Assembly (NCBI GenBank): GCA_016707685.1
Contig: JADJHE010000014.1
Span: 1-64,000 of the forward strand
Length of the DNA stretch: 64,000 bases
Direction of reading: 5' to 3'
Source of the DNA: Bacteroidota bacterium
Lineage (GTDB): Bacteria; Bacteroidota; Bacteroidia; 2-12-FULL-35-15
In this document: piece after piece, positions 10,526 through 20,084 of the stretch
Layout: the number at the start of each line of letters is the position of its first letter
Numbering within the stretch: the first letter of the stretch is position 1
The notes under the pieces: model-generated
What the model saw: the letters and a program-made list of their open reading frames with translations, nothing else
Databases searched by the model: none
Told to the model about the DNA's origin: nothing
Position numbers and translations under genes: made by a program

Positions 10526-11299
10526 TTATTCGAATCGTAAATGTTTCACTGTTAAGCCATTGTTTTTAAGCTCATTCAATGCATCAATGCCAATTCGTAA
10601 ATGTTCATCTACATAATTTTCAGTTACCTTTTTATCGCTTTCAGCAGTTTTAACACCGGATGAAATCATAGGCTGATCACTCACTAATAACAATGCACCT
10701 GTAGGAATTTCGTTGTGAAAACCAGTACTGAAAATCGTAGCAGTTTCCATGTCAATTCCCATTGCGCGGATAGCACGTAAATATTCTTTAAATTTTTCAT
10801 CGTGCTCCCATACACGTCTATTGGTGGTATATACTGTCCCTGTCCAATAGTCTAAGTTGTGATTGCGAATAGTGGTAGAGATTGCTTTTTGCAAGCTAAA
10901 AGCAGGCAAGGCTGGCACTTCTGATGGAAAATAATCATCCGATGTTCCTTCGCCTCGAATAGCAGCTATTGGTAAAATTAAATCGCCTAATTCATTTTTC
11001 TTTTTCAAACCACCACATTTTCCCAGAAATAAAACAGCTTTTGGTTCAATGGCACTTAATAAATCCATAATGGTAGCTGCATTGGCGCTTCCCATTCCAA
11101 AATTAATGATGGTTATTCCATTTGCAGTAGCATTTGGCATTGGCATATCCAAGCCTTTTACTTCAACACCATTCCAATCAGCAAATTTTTTAACGTATTT
11201 GTTGAAATTCGTTAACAGTATGTACTTCCCAAATTCATTTAATGGTGTACCTGTATAACGAGGCAACCAATTTTGTACAATTTCTTCTTTATTTTTCAT
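10526..11299 (-). CDS. amn: AMP nucleosidase
   Basis: Amn splits AMP into adenine and ribose 5-phosphate, adjusting purine levels. The 257-residue form lacks the N-terminal regulatory domain of the E. coli enzyme, as is usual in Bacteroidota. The phosphorylase-fold motifs are clear: NFGMGSANAATIMDLL, LFLGKCGGL and the GIDMETATIF segment that holds the substrate ribose. It is divergent from the HSDR_N gene at 11412. Confidence 0.93.
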   Translation of the reverse strand: MKNKEEIVQNWLPRYTGTPLNEFGKYILLTNFNKYVKKFADWNGVEVKGLDMPMPNATANGITIINFGMGSANAATIMDLLSAIEPKAVLFLGKCGGLKKKNELGDLILPIAAIRGEGTSDDYFPSEVPALPAFSLQKAISTTIRNHNLDYWTGTVYTTNRRVWEHDEKFKEYLRAIRAMGIDMETATIFSTGFHNEIPTGALLLVSDQPMISSGVKTAESDKKVTENYVDEHLRIGIDALNELKNNGLTVKHLRFE

Positions 11300-11411
11300 A
11301 CTCTATTATTTTAGCGAAAATACAAATAACTGTGCGACTGTAAAAGGATGTTAAGAAATTTTAATAAATATTAAGGTTAGAGCTATCATAAATTTACATT
11401 ACTTCGTGTAC

Positions 11412-11858
11412 ATGATGCAGGAGTTGAATTTACCTTCTTATTCGTTTAAATTAAAACAAGACAAGGATAAAACCTATGTTTTTGATGCTATTCGTAAAAA
11501 GTATGTGTTGCTAACACCTGAAGAATGGGTACGTCAGCACATTATTCAATTTGTGATTCAAGAAAAAAAATATCCAGCATCCTTAGTTGCGGTTGAAATA
11601 GGATTAAAGTACAATCAATTGCAAAAACGTGCGGATGTGCTGGTGTATAACACTAGCGGTAAACCTTTGTTGTTAATTGAATGCAAGGCACCTGAAGTAA
11701 AAATAACGCAAGAGGTGTTTCATCAAATAGCACTATATAACATGACCTATAAAGTTGCTTATTTGTTGGTGACAAATGGTTTGGAGCATTATTGTTGTGT
11801 GATGGATTATACCAACAACACGTATCAATTTTTACAAGATATTCCCGAATACAAATAA
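11412..11858 (+). CDS. Orphan type I restriction R-subunit N-terminal domain protein (HSDR_N_2)
   Basis: About 148 residues make a single PD-(D/E)XK nuclease-like fold: an early acidic helix, RADVLVYN as the D-bearing strand and LLLIECKAPE as the E-x-K strand. It has no helicase and no methylase or specificity subunit beside it, so it is not a restriction system by itself. Small proteins of this family are common in Bacteroidota next to holA. A GTG at 11406 could also start the frame, but the ATG at 11412 or 11415 gives the usual N-terminus. The cellular role is unknown. Confidence 0.8.
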   Translation: MMQELNLPSYSFKLKQDKDKTYVFDAIRKKYVLLTPEEWVRQHIIQFVIQEKKYPASLVAVEIGLKYNQLQKRADVLVYNTSGKPLLLIECKAPEVKITQEVFHQIALYNMTYKVAYLLVTNGLEHYCCVMDYTNNTYQFLQDIPEYK

Positions 11859-11906
11859 GTTTTAATTGCAAAAAATCCTTTGTAACTTGCAGAATAATTA
11901 ATTCCG

Positions 11907-14717
11907 ATGCAAGCAGTCAAATTGTATACACGTCTATTTATTTTTTTATGCTTTTTGAGCAGTAACATACTGTTTGCTCAAGAAGCGTCTGATGTGTTGC
12001 CTAATGCAATCATTGTTAAGTTAAAGCCTGAATACAGCGCTTTGGGCGGAAGTGTTACCATCAATGAATCACGTTTTTTAAATTTGTTTCAGTCGGTTGG
12101 TGGCACCGATTTACACAAAAAATTTCCTGCTGCAAAGTCGGTTCGAATAGCAGCAAATTCCAAATTGGTAGACTTAACATTGGTGTATGAATTTTCTTAT
12201 TCTTCACAATTGCCTTTGGAAAAAGTGATTCAGAAATTTCAATCCTTAAATTTATTTCAATACGTAGAACCACATGTTGTCCCCAAAACATGTTATGTAC
12301 CTAGTGATACATCTTATTTGTTTCAATACCATATTTCGCTTGTGAGAGCCGATTCCGCTTGGGATGTAAATACAACAACAGCTCGTGGAGATACCAATGT
12401 TGTTATTGGAATAACTGATACAGGAGTTGAGCTAACACATCCCGATTTAATTTCCAACATAAAATTTAATTACGATGATCCACTTGGTGGAGGTGATGAT
12501 GATAATGATGGATACATTGATAATTATGCTGGTTGGGATTTGGGAGAGAACGATAACAATCCAAGTGCGAATGCAAATGCACATGGTGTACACGTGTCAG
12601 GTATTGCAGCGGCAAAAACGGATAATGTAACTGGTGTGGCTGGAGTAGGTTTTAATTGTAAGTTTTTACCTATTAAAATCGCCAATGCTTCGGGTTCATT
12701 AACAAAAGCGTACGAAGGAATTGCTTATGCTGCAGAACAAGGTTGCAAAGTGATTAATTGTTCTTGGGGCGGACCAGGAGGAGGGCAATTAGGACAAGAT
12801 GTGGTTGATTATGCAACTTATAATTTTGATGCATTGGTAGTTGCAGCAGCAGGTAACAATGGTGCTGAAATGGATTTTTATCCTGCATCCTATCAGAATG
12901 TAATAAGTGTGGCAAATACCGATTTTAGTGATATTATAGCAATGACATCGAACTACGGTTATGCTATAGATGTGTCTGCACCTGGTGAAAGTGTGTATGC
13001 TACTTATCCAACAAATGATTATTCTTTTCAATCAGGTACATCCATGGCATCGCCTGTAGTTGCAGGTGCAGCTGCTATTGTTCGTTCTTATTTTCCTGCT
13101 TTCAATGCTTTTCAGGCGGGCGAACAATTAAAGGTGACAGCCGATAATCATTATCCTTTAAATAATTCAATCTTCGAAAATAAATTGGGGACTGGTCGCA
13201 TCAACTTGTATCGTGCCTTAACTCATACAGCTTCTCCATCTGTTGTTATGACACAACGAGCAGTGACCGATGAAAATGATGAGAATTATTATTCGGGCGA
13301 TACGCTTACTATTTATGGTGATTATACCAATTATTTGGCACCTGTTACCAATTTGCAAATTGCCTTAATTTCTAGTTCTCCTTACATTAACATCATTGAT
13401 GGAACAACGAGTGTTGGAGCCATCAATACAATGGGAACAGTGAATAATAATCTAGATGTTTTTAAGGTGGAATTGCTAGCTGGAATACCGAATAATTATT
13501 CCTTGGTGTTTGAATTGAAGTATACCGATGTTGTAAGTAATTATTCGCATTCTGAATTTTTTACCGTGATGTTGAATCCTGATTATATAAACATTGCCAT
13601 CAACGATGTAGCTACAACAATTACCAGTATTGGTCGCATTGGTTACCGCAGCAACCAACAAACACAAGGTTTAGGATTTACTTACAATGGCAGTGGAACC
13701 TTGTTTTATGAAGCAGGATTAATGGTTGGGAAAAATGCATCTCAGGTATCAGATGGTATTCGTAATTCGGGAGCAGCCGACAATGATTTTCAATCCATCA
13801 ATGTGGTGCAAGAATTACTACCTGCAGTAGTTTCTGATTTTGATCTGGAAGGGAAGATGAACGATGCAGCTGCATTGTCGCCCTTATTTGTTGATATTGA
13901 TTACAAAGCACATGCTTGGACAAGTGTTGGAAACAGAAAATACGTGATGTTGGAATACACATTAAAAAACACGGGCATTACAACATTAACAAATTTGTAT
14001 GCAGGGATTTTTGCTGATTGGGATATTGATGCCGCAACATTTACAAACAACAGAGCAGCGGTTGATGTACCCAATAAATTGGGTTATGTATTTAATACAG
14101 CAAGCAATGGTTTGTATGCGGGTGTAAAAGTGTTGAGTGTTAGTGCGCCTGCAACGGCTTACTCAATCGATAATGTGAGTGGTGGAAATGGTGGTATTGA
14201 TATGTACAATGGGTATGATGGTACTGATAAATATACGAGTTTGTCGACCAATAGATTAAATGCAGGTGTTGGAGGAACAGGCAATGATGTTGCACAAGTG
14301 GTAAGTACGGGACCATTTACGATTTTGCCAAACGATTCTGTTCATTTTGCTTTTGCGATTCTTGCAGGTGATAGTTTATTGGATTTACAAACAAGTGCCA
14401 TCAATGCTCAAGCTCAATATGATGCAATGACTACTGTTACTAGTATTCAAAATTTACAGCGCATAAATTCAATCAATTTGCATCCCAATCCAGCTTCTAG
14501 TCAAGCAGTATTGACAATCAATAGTTTGAATGTATCAATAGCTGAACTATTCATATATACAAGCTTAGGAGAGCAGGTATATCATGAAAAAAGGTATTTG
14601 CATAAAGGCGAAAACGCAATAATACTGGATGTAAGTCGCTTTTCGAATGGAATTTACTATTGTCAGGTGCTTTTGGAGGGAAAAAAGTATTCTGCGAAAA
14701 TGATTGTTTTGAAGTAG
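11907..14717 (+). CDS. Secreted subtilisin-like serine protease (S8) with T9SS type A signal
   Basis: The 936-residue protein has a signal peptide ending in LFAQ and a propeptide-like segment to about residue 125. A complete S8 catalytic domain follows: D171 in GITDTGVELTHPD, H226 in NAHGVHVSG, oxyanion asparagine near 317 in AAGNNGA and S379 in SGTSMASP. Beta-rich domains of unknown type fill the middle. The C-terminus (LHPNPASSQ onward, ending KMIVLK) is a type A sorting domain, so the enzyme should cross the outer membrane by type IX secretion and be released or surface-anchored. An acidic repeat with GGGDDDNDGYIDN looks like a calcium site. Confidence 0.93.
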   Translation: MQAVKLYTRLFIFLCFLSSNILFAQEASDVLPNAIIVKLKPEYSALGGSVTINESRFLNLFQSVGGTDLHKKFPAAKSVRIAANSKLVDLTLVYEFSYSSQLPLEKVIQKFQSLNLFQYVEPHVVPKTCYVPSDTSYLFQYHISLVRADSAWDVNTTTARGDTNVVIGITDTGVELTHPDLISNIKFNYDDPLGGGDDDNDGYIDNYAGWDLGENDNNPSANANAHGVHVSGIAAAKTDNVTGVAGVGFNCKFLPIKIANASGSLTKAYEGIAYAAEQGCKVINCSWGGPGGGQLGQDVVDYATYNFDALVVAAAGNNGAEMDFYPASYQNVISVANTDFSDIIAMTSNYGYAIDVSAPGESVYATYPTNDYSFQSGTSMASPVVAGAAAIVRSYFPAFNAFQAGEQLKVTADNHYPLNNSIFENKLGTGRINLYRALTHTASPSVVMTQRAVTDENDENYYSGDTLTIYGDYTNYLAPVTNLQIALISSSPYINIIDGTTSVGAINTMGTVNNNLDVFKVELLAGIPNNYSLVFELKYTDVVSNYSHSEFFTVMLNPDYINIAINDVATTITSIGRIGYRSNQQTQGLGFTYNGSGTLFYEAGLMVGKNASQVSDGIRNSGAADNDFQSINVVQELLPAVVSDFDLEGKMNDAAALSPLFVDIDYKAHAWTSVGNRKYVMLEYTLKNTGITTLTNLYAGIFADWDIDAATFTNNRAAVDVPNKLGYVFNTASNGLYAGVKVLSVSAPATAYSIDNVSGGNGGIDMYNGYDGTDKYTSLSTNRLNAGVGGTGNDVAQVVSTGPFTILPNDSVHFAFAILAGDSLLDLQTSAINAQAQYDAMTTVTSIQNLQRINSINLHPNPASSQAVLTINSLNVSIAELFIYTSLGEQVYHEKRYLHKGENAIILDVSRFSNGIYYCQVLLEGKKYSAKMIVLK

Positions 14718-14767
14718 AATAAAACGATATTTTTTTTACATTTGTTACCTAATAAAAATTAAGAACT

Positions 14768-15307
14768 ATGGATTTAAGTGGAATTATTTCAATTGCAGGA
14801 ATGAGCGGATTATACAGAGTAGTTGCTCAAACAAAAAATGGATTGATCGTAGAATCATTGGTAGACAAAAAAAGAGTGCCAGCATATTCAACGAACAGAG
14901 TGAGTGCATTAGAAGATGTAAGTATTTATTCAACAGGTGATGATGTTCCTTTGAAAGAAGTTTTTCAAAAGATATTTGATAAAGAAAAAGGTGCAGCATG
15001 TATTGATCACAAATCTGCTGATGCAGAACTAAGAAAATACTTTAAATCGGTTTTTGCTGAGTACGATGAAGACAGAGTGTATACTTCTGACATTAAAAAA
15101 GTATTAATGTGGTACAACTCCTTACAAAAAGAAGGTTTGTTAGATAAAAAAGAAGAAACAAAAGCGGAAGACAAACCAAAAGTAAAAGCAACAGCTACTG
15201 AAACAAAACTTAAAAATACTGTTTCAAAAGTAAAAGAAAGTAAAACTGTAAAAACTGCCAGTGCTAAAGTAAAAACACAAGGCGTTAGAAAAACCGGAGC
15301 TGCATAA
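14768..15307 (+). CDS. DUF5606 domain protein
   Basis: The 179-residue cytosolic protein begins with the DUF5606 pattern MDLSGIISIAGMSGLYRVV, followed by a compact domain to about residue 125. The last 50 residues are a low-complexity lysine-, threonine- and valine-rich tail. Function is unknown. The tail would suit contact with nucleic acid or membrane, but that is inference. A TACATTTG box at 14737-14744 is a possible -7 element. Confidence 0.85.
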   Translation: MDLSGIISIAGMSGLYRVVAQTKNGLIVESLVDKKRVPAYSTNRVSALEDVSIYSTGDDVPLKEVFQKIFDKEKGAACIDHKSADAELRKYFKSVFAEYDEDRVYTSDIKKVLMWYNSLQKEGLLDKKEETKAEDKPKVKATATETKLKNTVSKVKESKTVKTASAKVKTQGVRKTGAA

Positions 15308-15321
15308 GCAACGGTTTTTTT
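15289..15321 (+). terminator. Probable terminator overlapping the end of the DUF5606 gene
   Basis: AAAAACCG (15289-15296) pairs with CGGTTTTT (15312-15319) and the T-run continues. The left arm lies inside the last codons. The 15-base loop makes it weaker than the other terminators here. Confidence 0.45.
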
Positions 15322-15356
15322 GTTTAGTTTGATTTTTAATTTCTACACACAGTTTT

Positions 15357-17081
15357 ATGGAAGCCAAAGAAATTGCTATACCTAGCAAACCTATTCGTAA
15401 ATTTTTACCTCAAGATTTAATTATTGATTCGTGGGCGAAAATTGAACCTTATTTTGTTGATTTGAAAAACAGAACAATTTCTTCAGTAAACGAACTTGAA
15501 AAGTGGTTGGTTGATAGAAGTGAGTTGGAAGCGGTTTTGAGCGAAGATTTTGCCTGGAGGTATATCAAAATGACCTGTGATACAGCAAATGAAGAGTTAA
15601 CTAATTCGTACAATTTTTTTGTTGAAGAGATTGAACCTAAAGTTGCGCCATTGGGTAATGACTTGAATATAAAGTTCATTGCTTCTGAATACATTGGTCA
15701 ACTTAATCAAGACCGATACGCGATTTATATTCGTGGTGTAAAAAAAGCATTGGAATTGTATCGCGATGAAAATATTCCTTTGCAAACAAAAATTGCAACC
15801 GAATCACAAAAATACGGTGCAATCACTGCAGCTATGACCATTGAATGGCAAGGGAAAGAGATTACCTTGCAAATGGCTGCAAGCATGCTGAAAGATACGG
15901 ATCGTAAAATCCGTGAAGAAGTATATCATAAAATACAAGAGCGTAGAAGTAAAGATACCGATGTACTAAATGAACTCTTTACTGAACTACTTAACTTGCG
16001 TCACCAGGTTGCATTAAATGCAGGTTTTAAAAATTACCACGATTATAAATTCGAAGAGCTTGGTCGATTTGATTATACAGTAAGGGATTGTTACAATTTT
16101 CACCAATCAATTTCAAAAGAGATTTTGCCACTAGCAGAAGTTTCTGATAAAGAACGTAAAAAAGCGTTGAATGTTGAGGTGTTAAAACCTTGGGATGGTG
16201 ATGTAGATGTTCAAGGAAAAGCTCCTTTAAAGCCATTTAATTCTGGTGCAGAATTGGTTGAAAAATCAATCGAATGTTTTTATAAAATCAGACATTCATT
16301 TGGTGAGTACCTTGAAATTATGAAAGCGATGGGGCACCTTGATTTGGATTCAAGAAAAGGAAAAGCACCAGGAGGATATAATTATCCTTTGTATGAAATT
16401 GGTGTTCCTTTTATTTTTATGAATTCAGTTGGTGTTCATCGCGATTTAGTAACGATGGTGCACGAAGGCGGACATGCTATTCATTCATTCGTGACACGCG
16501 ACATGGAAATTACTGATTTTAAAAGTACTCCAAGTGAAGTGGCTGAATTAGCTTCCATGTCGATGGAATTAATTTCAATGGAACATTGGGATGTGTTTTT
16601 TAAAAATGCAGATGATTTAAAACGTGCTAAAAAAGAGCAATTAGATAAATCACTTCGCACCTTATTATGGATTGCGGCAGTAGATAAATTTCAGCATTGG
16701 ATGTATGAAAATCCAACACATACTGTTAACGAGCGAATGACCCAGTGGAAAAATGTGATTGCCGAATTTAGTTCAGGTGTATATGATTATACCGGTTTAG
16801 AGGCTGTTCGCGAACGAGGATGGCAAAGTCAGTTGCATATTTACGAAGTGCCTTTTTATTACATTGAATATGGAATGGCACAACTAGGAGCAATTGCAGT
16901 ATGGCGTAATTACAAAAAGAACCCAGAAGATGCTCTAAATAAATATGAAGCAGCATTGCGTTTAGGATATACCAAATCAATTCCTGAAATATATAAAGCA
17001 GCAGGTGTTAAATTTGATTTTTCACAAGCATATGTAAAAGAGTTAGCCGATTTTGTAAAAGCAGAATTGGATAAATTATAG
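15357..17081 (+). CDS. M3 family oligoendopeptidase
   Basis: The 574-residue zinc peptidase of the PepF/M3 family cuts short peptides in the cytosol. The metal site is HEGGH at residues 369-373, with the third ligand expected in the SEVAELASMSMELI helix about 25 residues on. The C-terminal helices YIEYGMAQLGAIAVWRNYKK are typical of the family. No signal peptide is present. The DinB-like gene follows after 13 bases, so they are probably co-transcribed. Confidence 0.93.
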   Translation: MEAKEIAIPSKPIRKFLPQDLIIDSWAKIEPYFVDLKNRTISSVNELEKWLVDRSELEAVLSEDFAWRYIKMTCDTANEELTNSYNFFVEEIEPKVAPLGNDLNIKFIASEYIGQLNQDRYAIYIRGVKKALELYRDENIPLQTKIATESQKYGAITAAMTIEWQGKEITLQMAASMLKDTDRKIREEVYHKIQERRSKDTDVLNELFTELLNLRHQVALNAGFKNYHDYKFEELGRFDYTVRDCYNFHQSISKEILPLAEVSDKERKKALNVEVLKPWDGDVDVQGKAPLKPFNSGAELVEKSIECFYKIRHSFGEYLEIMKAMGHLDLDSRKGKAPGGYNYPLYEIGVPFIFMNSVGVHRDLVTMVHEGGHAIHSFVTRDMEITDFKSTPSEVAELASMSMELISMEHWDVFFKNADDLKRAKKEQLDKSLRTLLWIAAVDKFQHWMYENPTHTVNERMTQWKNVIAEFSSGVYDYTGLEAVRERGWQSQLHIYEVPFYYIEYGMAQLGAIAVWRNYKKNPEDALNKYEAALRLGYTKSIPEIYKAAGVKFDFSQAYVKELADFVKAELDKL

Positions 17082-17094
17082 AAAAAATACAATT

Positions 17095-17610
17095 ATGAAA
17101 CGTCCACAAGAATCAGAGCATCCAGCATACTATAAACATTACATTGGTTTAGTACAAGGAGATAATATTTTAAAACAATTAGAAAATCAAGTGCTTGATG
17201 TTCAGGCATTAATTTCTGGTATTCCAGAGGAAAAGGAAAGTTTTGCATATGCTCCAGGGAAATGGACCATCAAAGAAGTGTTAGGTCACATCATTGATAC
17301 AGAGCGTATTTTAGCTTATCGTGCTTTGCGTTTTGCAAGAAAAGATTCTACGGAACTGCAAGGCTTTGATGAAAATGCCTATGTAGCAAATTCGGATTAT
17401 AACAAACGTACTATTTACGATATTGCCCATGAATTTGGAATTGTACGTGAATCCAATATTGTGTTGTTTAAACATTTTAATGAAGAGGCTTTAAATCAAA
17501 TAGGAACAGCAAATAAAAACAATGCTTCAGTGCGTGCCATTTTATTTATGATTGCTGGACATGCAACACATCATTTGAATGTTATTAAAACGAAGTATTT
17601 GGTAGATTAG
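17095..17610 (+). CDS. DinB-like four-helix metal-binding protein
   Basis: The 171-residue protein is a DinB/YfiT-type four-helix bundle. The metal-binding histidines sit in LGHIIDTERI and in the C-terminal AGHATHHLNVIK. These proteins may be thiol-dependent transferases or stress proteins; no activity can be assigned here. A WTIKEVLGHI segment is characteristic of the Bacteroidota branch. Confidence 0.88.
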   Translation: MKRPQESEHPAYYKHYIGLVQGDNILKQLENQVLDVQALISGIPEEKESFAYAPGKWTIKEVLGHIIDTERILAYRALRFARKDSTELQGFDENAYVANSDYNKRTIYDIAHEFGIVRESNIVLFKHFNEEALNQIGTANKNNASVRAILFMIAGHATHHLNVIKTKYLVD

Positions 17611-17633
17611 TTAATTTTGAAATTGTTGAATTT

Positions 17634-17769
17634 CTATTTCGTCCCTACGGGACTTTTTAGCTTTTTTTATAACATGTATTACCACTATTCCGTTCCTCCG
17701 GAACTTGTTTGTTCTATATTACTGTTGGGATGTGTATGATTAAAAAATAGTCCCATAGGGACGAAATAG
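17634..17769. repeat. Triple-hairpin REP/REPIN-like element
   Basis: Within 136 bases lie three short palindromes with the same design, a 5-base stem and 3-base loop: GTCCC-TAC-GGGAC (17641-17653), GTTCC-TCC-GGAAC (17692-17704) and GTCCC-ATA-GGGAC (17750-17762). The outer two are also inverted copies of each other with flanks (CTATTTCGTCCCTA at the left end, its near-complement at the right). This is the form of a repetitive extragenic palindrome cluster. No coding frame is present. It lies between convergent genes. Confidence 0.75.
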
Positions 17770-17793
17770 TGATAAACCAAAAACAAATTGTAA

Positions 17794-18810
17794 TTAAATA
17801 ATATTCACTTCTCTTTCTAATTCTACACCGTATTTTTCTTTTACCGAATCCATGATTTTTTGAGATAAATCATAGATTTCATTTCCTTTGGCATTGGCAT
17901 AATTAACTAATACAAGCGCTTGTAGTTTGTGTACACCCGCATCGCCAAACGTTTTGCCTTTCCAGCCACATTGTTCAATTAACCAGCCAGCGGCTAATTT
18001 TACATTTCCATTCTCTAATTCGTAACCCACAATACCTGGGAATTCAATTTTTAAAGTTTCGAATTTAGTTTTAGTTACTTCAGGATTTTTAAAGAAACTT
18101 CCAGCATTTCCTATTTCGGTAGGGTTTGGCAATTTGCTACTTCGGATATTGCATACTGCTTTACTAATGGCCTGTATCGACAATTCTTTTATCCCCATCT
18201 TTTCAAGCTCTTGTTCAATAGCACCATAGCTTGTGTTTAAATTGGGTGTTTTGTTAAGTTTGAATGTTACCGAAGTAATTATGAACTGATTTTTTAATTC
18301 GCGCTTAAACACACTTTCGCGATAACCAAATTTACAATCACTATTCGTGAAATTTTGAATTGTGTGATCATGAATGTTCAACGCTTCCAATTCATAAAAT
18401 GAATCTTTTATTTCTACTCCATAAGCTCCAATGTTTTGCATGGGGCTGGCGCCAACACAGCCTGGAATCAATGAAAGGTTTTCCAACCCAGCATAATTGT
18501 TCTGGATGCAATGCATCACAAATTCGTGCCATACCTCACCAGCAGCAGATTTTACATAATAAGAATCAGCATCTTCTTTTATAAGTTCAATTCCTTTTAA
18601 GCTGTTTTTTAAAACAATTCCATCAAAATTCTTGGTGAATAGTAAATTACTTCCGCCCCCCAATATTAGTTTAGCAGCAGTGTTGTATTGCTTATCGGAT
18701 AATAATTCTTTAAATTGTTCAATGCTTGACAATTCCGCAAAATACTTTGCAGCAGCATCAATCCCAAAGGTGTTTAGCTTTTTTAATGAATAGTTTTGAT
18801 GAACAGTCAT
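17794..18810 (-). CDS. murB: UDP-N-acetylmuramate dehydrogenase
   Basis: MurB reduces the enolpyruvyl group of UDP-GlcNAc-enolpyruvate with NADPH and FAD in peptidoglycan precursor synthesis. The protein has the FAD-binding LILGGGSNLLF, the NIGAYGVEIKDSF segment, the YRESVFK arginine motif and GNAGSFFKNP with the catalytic serine. It is a type I enzyme by length (about 338 residues). I place the start at the ATG at 18810 (MTVHQNYSLKKLNTFGI), since the longer option adds seven residues not seen in the family. Confidence 0.96.
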   Translation of the reverse strand: MTVHQNYSLKKLNTFGIDAAAKYFAELSSIEQFKELLSDKQYNTAAKLILGGGSNLLFTKNFDGIVLKNSLKGIELIKEDADSYYVKSAAGEVWHEFVMHCIQNNYAGLENLSLIPGCVGASPMQNIGAYGVEIKDSFYELEALNIHDHTIQNFTNSDCKFGYRESVFKRELKNQFIITSVTFKLNKTPNLNTSYGAIEQELEKMGIKELSIQAISKAVCNIRSSKLPNPTEIGNAGSFFKNPEVTKTKFETLKIEFPGIVGYELENGNVKLAAGWLIEQCGWKGKTFGDAGVHKLQALVLVNYANAKGNEIYDLSQKIMDSVKEKYGVELEREVNII

Positions 18811-18940
18811 TTTTATGAATTTACAATTCAAAAGTCACTATTCCATTTGCAATATACAATAGAATCAACCAAAAGTTATTCATACTCCAGTGCTTATATC
18901 TTATGTAGGAATTGTTATCTTCGCAATGCGATAGACAATC

Positions 18941-20062
18941 ATGAAAAAAGCAATTGTTTCTGTTATTAACGACCTGAGTACCGACCAGCGTGTGCACAAA
19001 GTAAGCAGTAGTTTGCATGCTATGGGATACGAGGTTACGCTTGTAGGTAGGAAACAACGAAACAGCTTGCCACTGCAAGAACGTTCCTATAAGACCAAAC
19101 GAATGTTTTTGTTGTTCGAAAAAGGACCGCTGTTTTATCTTGAATATCAAAAACGACTTTTCTGGTATTTGCTTTTCCACAAGGCTGATGTACTTGTTTC
19201 TAACGATTTGGATACCTTATTGCCGAATTTTTTAATTTCAAAAATTAAAGGAGCTGCACTCGTTTATGATAGTCATGAATTGTTTTGTGAGGTACCTGCA
19301 TTGCAATAAAATACCATAAAAAAGAGTATTTGGAAACGCTTGGAGCGTTGGATATTTCCTAAATTAAAGCAAGTATTTACTGTAAATGATTCCATTGCTA
19401 AAATTTATTCGGAAGAATACAAGGTTCCGATAAATGTGTTGCGCAATATTCCCTTATTGGCAAATCAGCAGCAGTTAAAAGTGATTTCGAAAAAGGAATT
19501 AGGGATTCCAGAGGGGAAAAAGATAATACTATTGCAAGGGGCAGGTATTAATATTGATCGGGGAGCAGAAGAAGCAGTTGAGGCGATGCAATATGTTGAT
19601 AATGCTGTTTTGTTAATTGTTGGCAGTGGCGATGTGATGGAGTTATTGCATAAAATGGTTAATGAATTAAAACTTCAGGATAAAGTAATGTTTGTTGGAA
19701 AGGTTCCTTTCGAGAAATTATTGCAATATACAAACCATGCCGATTTAGGGTTAACCTTGGATAAGGATACAAATATCAATTATAAATACAGTTTGCCTAA
19801 CAAACTGTTCGACTATATTCACGCTGGTGTTCCTGTATTGGCTTCCGATTTAGTAGAAATAAAATCGATTATAGAAACCTACCGAATTGGTGATTGTATC
19901 TTAAATCACGATCCAAAGCATATTGCAGATAAAATGAGTCATATCATAAATGATGAATCCATGCTGCTCGAATGGAAAAAAAACTGTAAAATTGCAGCCG
20001 AAAAACTAAACTGGGAAAACGAAGAAAAGCAATTACTCGCTGTATATTCTAAGTTTCTTTAG
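18941..20062 (+). pseudogene. Glycosyltransferase (GT4-like), interrupted by an in-frame TAA at 19307
   Basis: Two open segments (18941-19309 and from about 19313 to 20062) are in the same frame and read as one transferase of about 373 residues. The first half has NDLSTDQRVHKVSSSLHAMG and ends DSHELFCEVPALQ. The second continues NTIKKSIWKRLERWIFPKLK and carries the donor-binding half. Glycosyltransferases of this family are continuous across this point, so only the TAA codon is foreign. Unlike the other breaks in the window this needs a substitution, not an indel. It could be a real nonsense mutation or a base-call error. Confidence 0.8.
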
Positions 20063-20084
20063 CGACTTCATTTTTCTTAAAATA

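Noticed and set aside
11412..11858. Type I restriction system
   Set aside because: Only the R-subunit N-terminal domain is present; no helicase, methylase or specificity gene nearby.
17634..17769. CRISPR-like repeat
   Set aside because: Only three units, each a palindrome, with spacings of about 50 bases that differ and inverted orientation; no cas genes.
18821..19180. 119-codon minus-strand frame between murB and the glycosyltransferase
   Set aside because: It lies opposite the glycosyltransferase start and has no family-like sequence.
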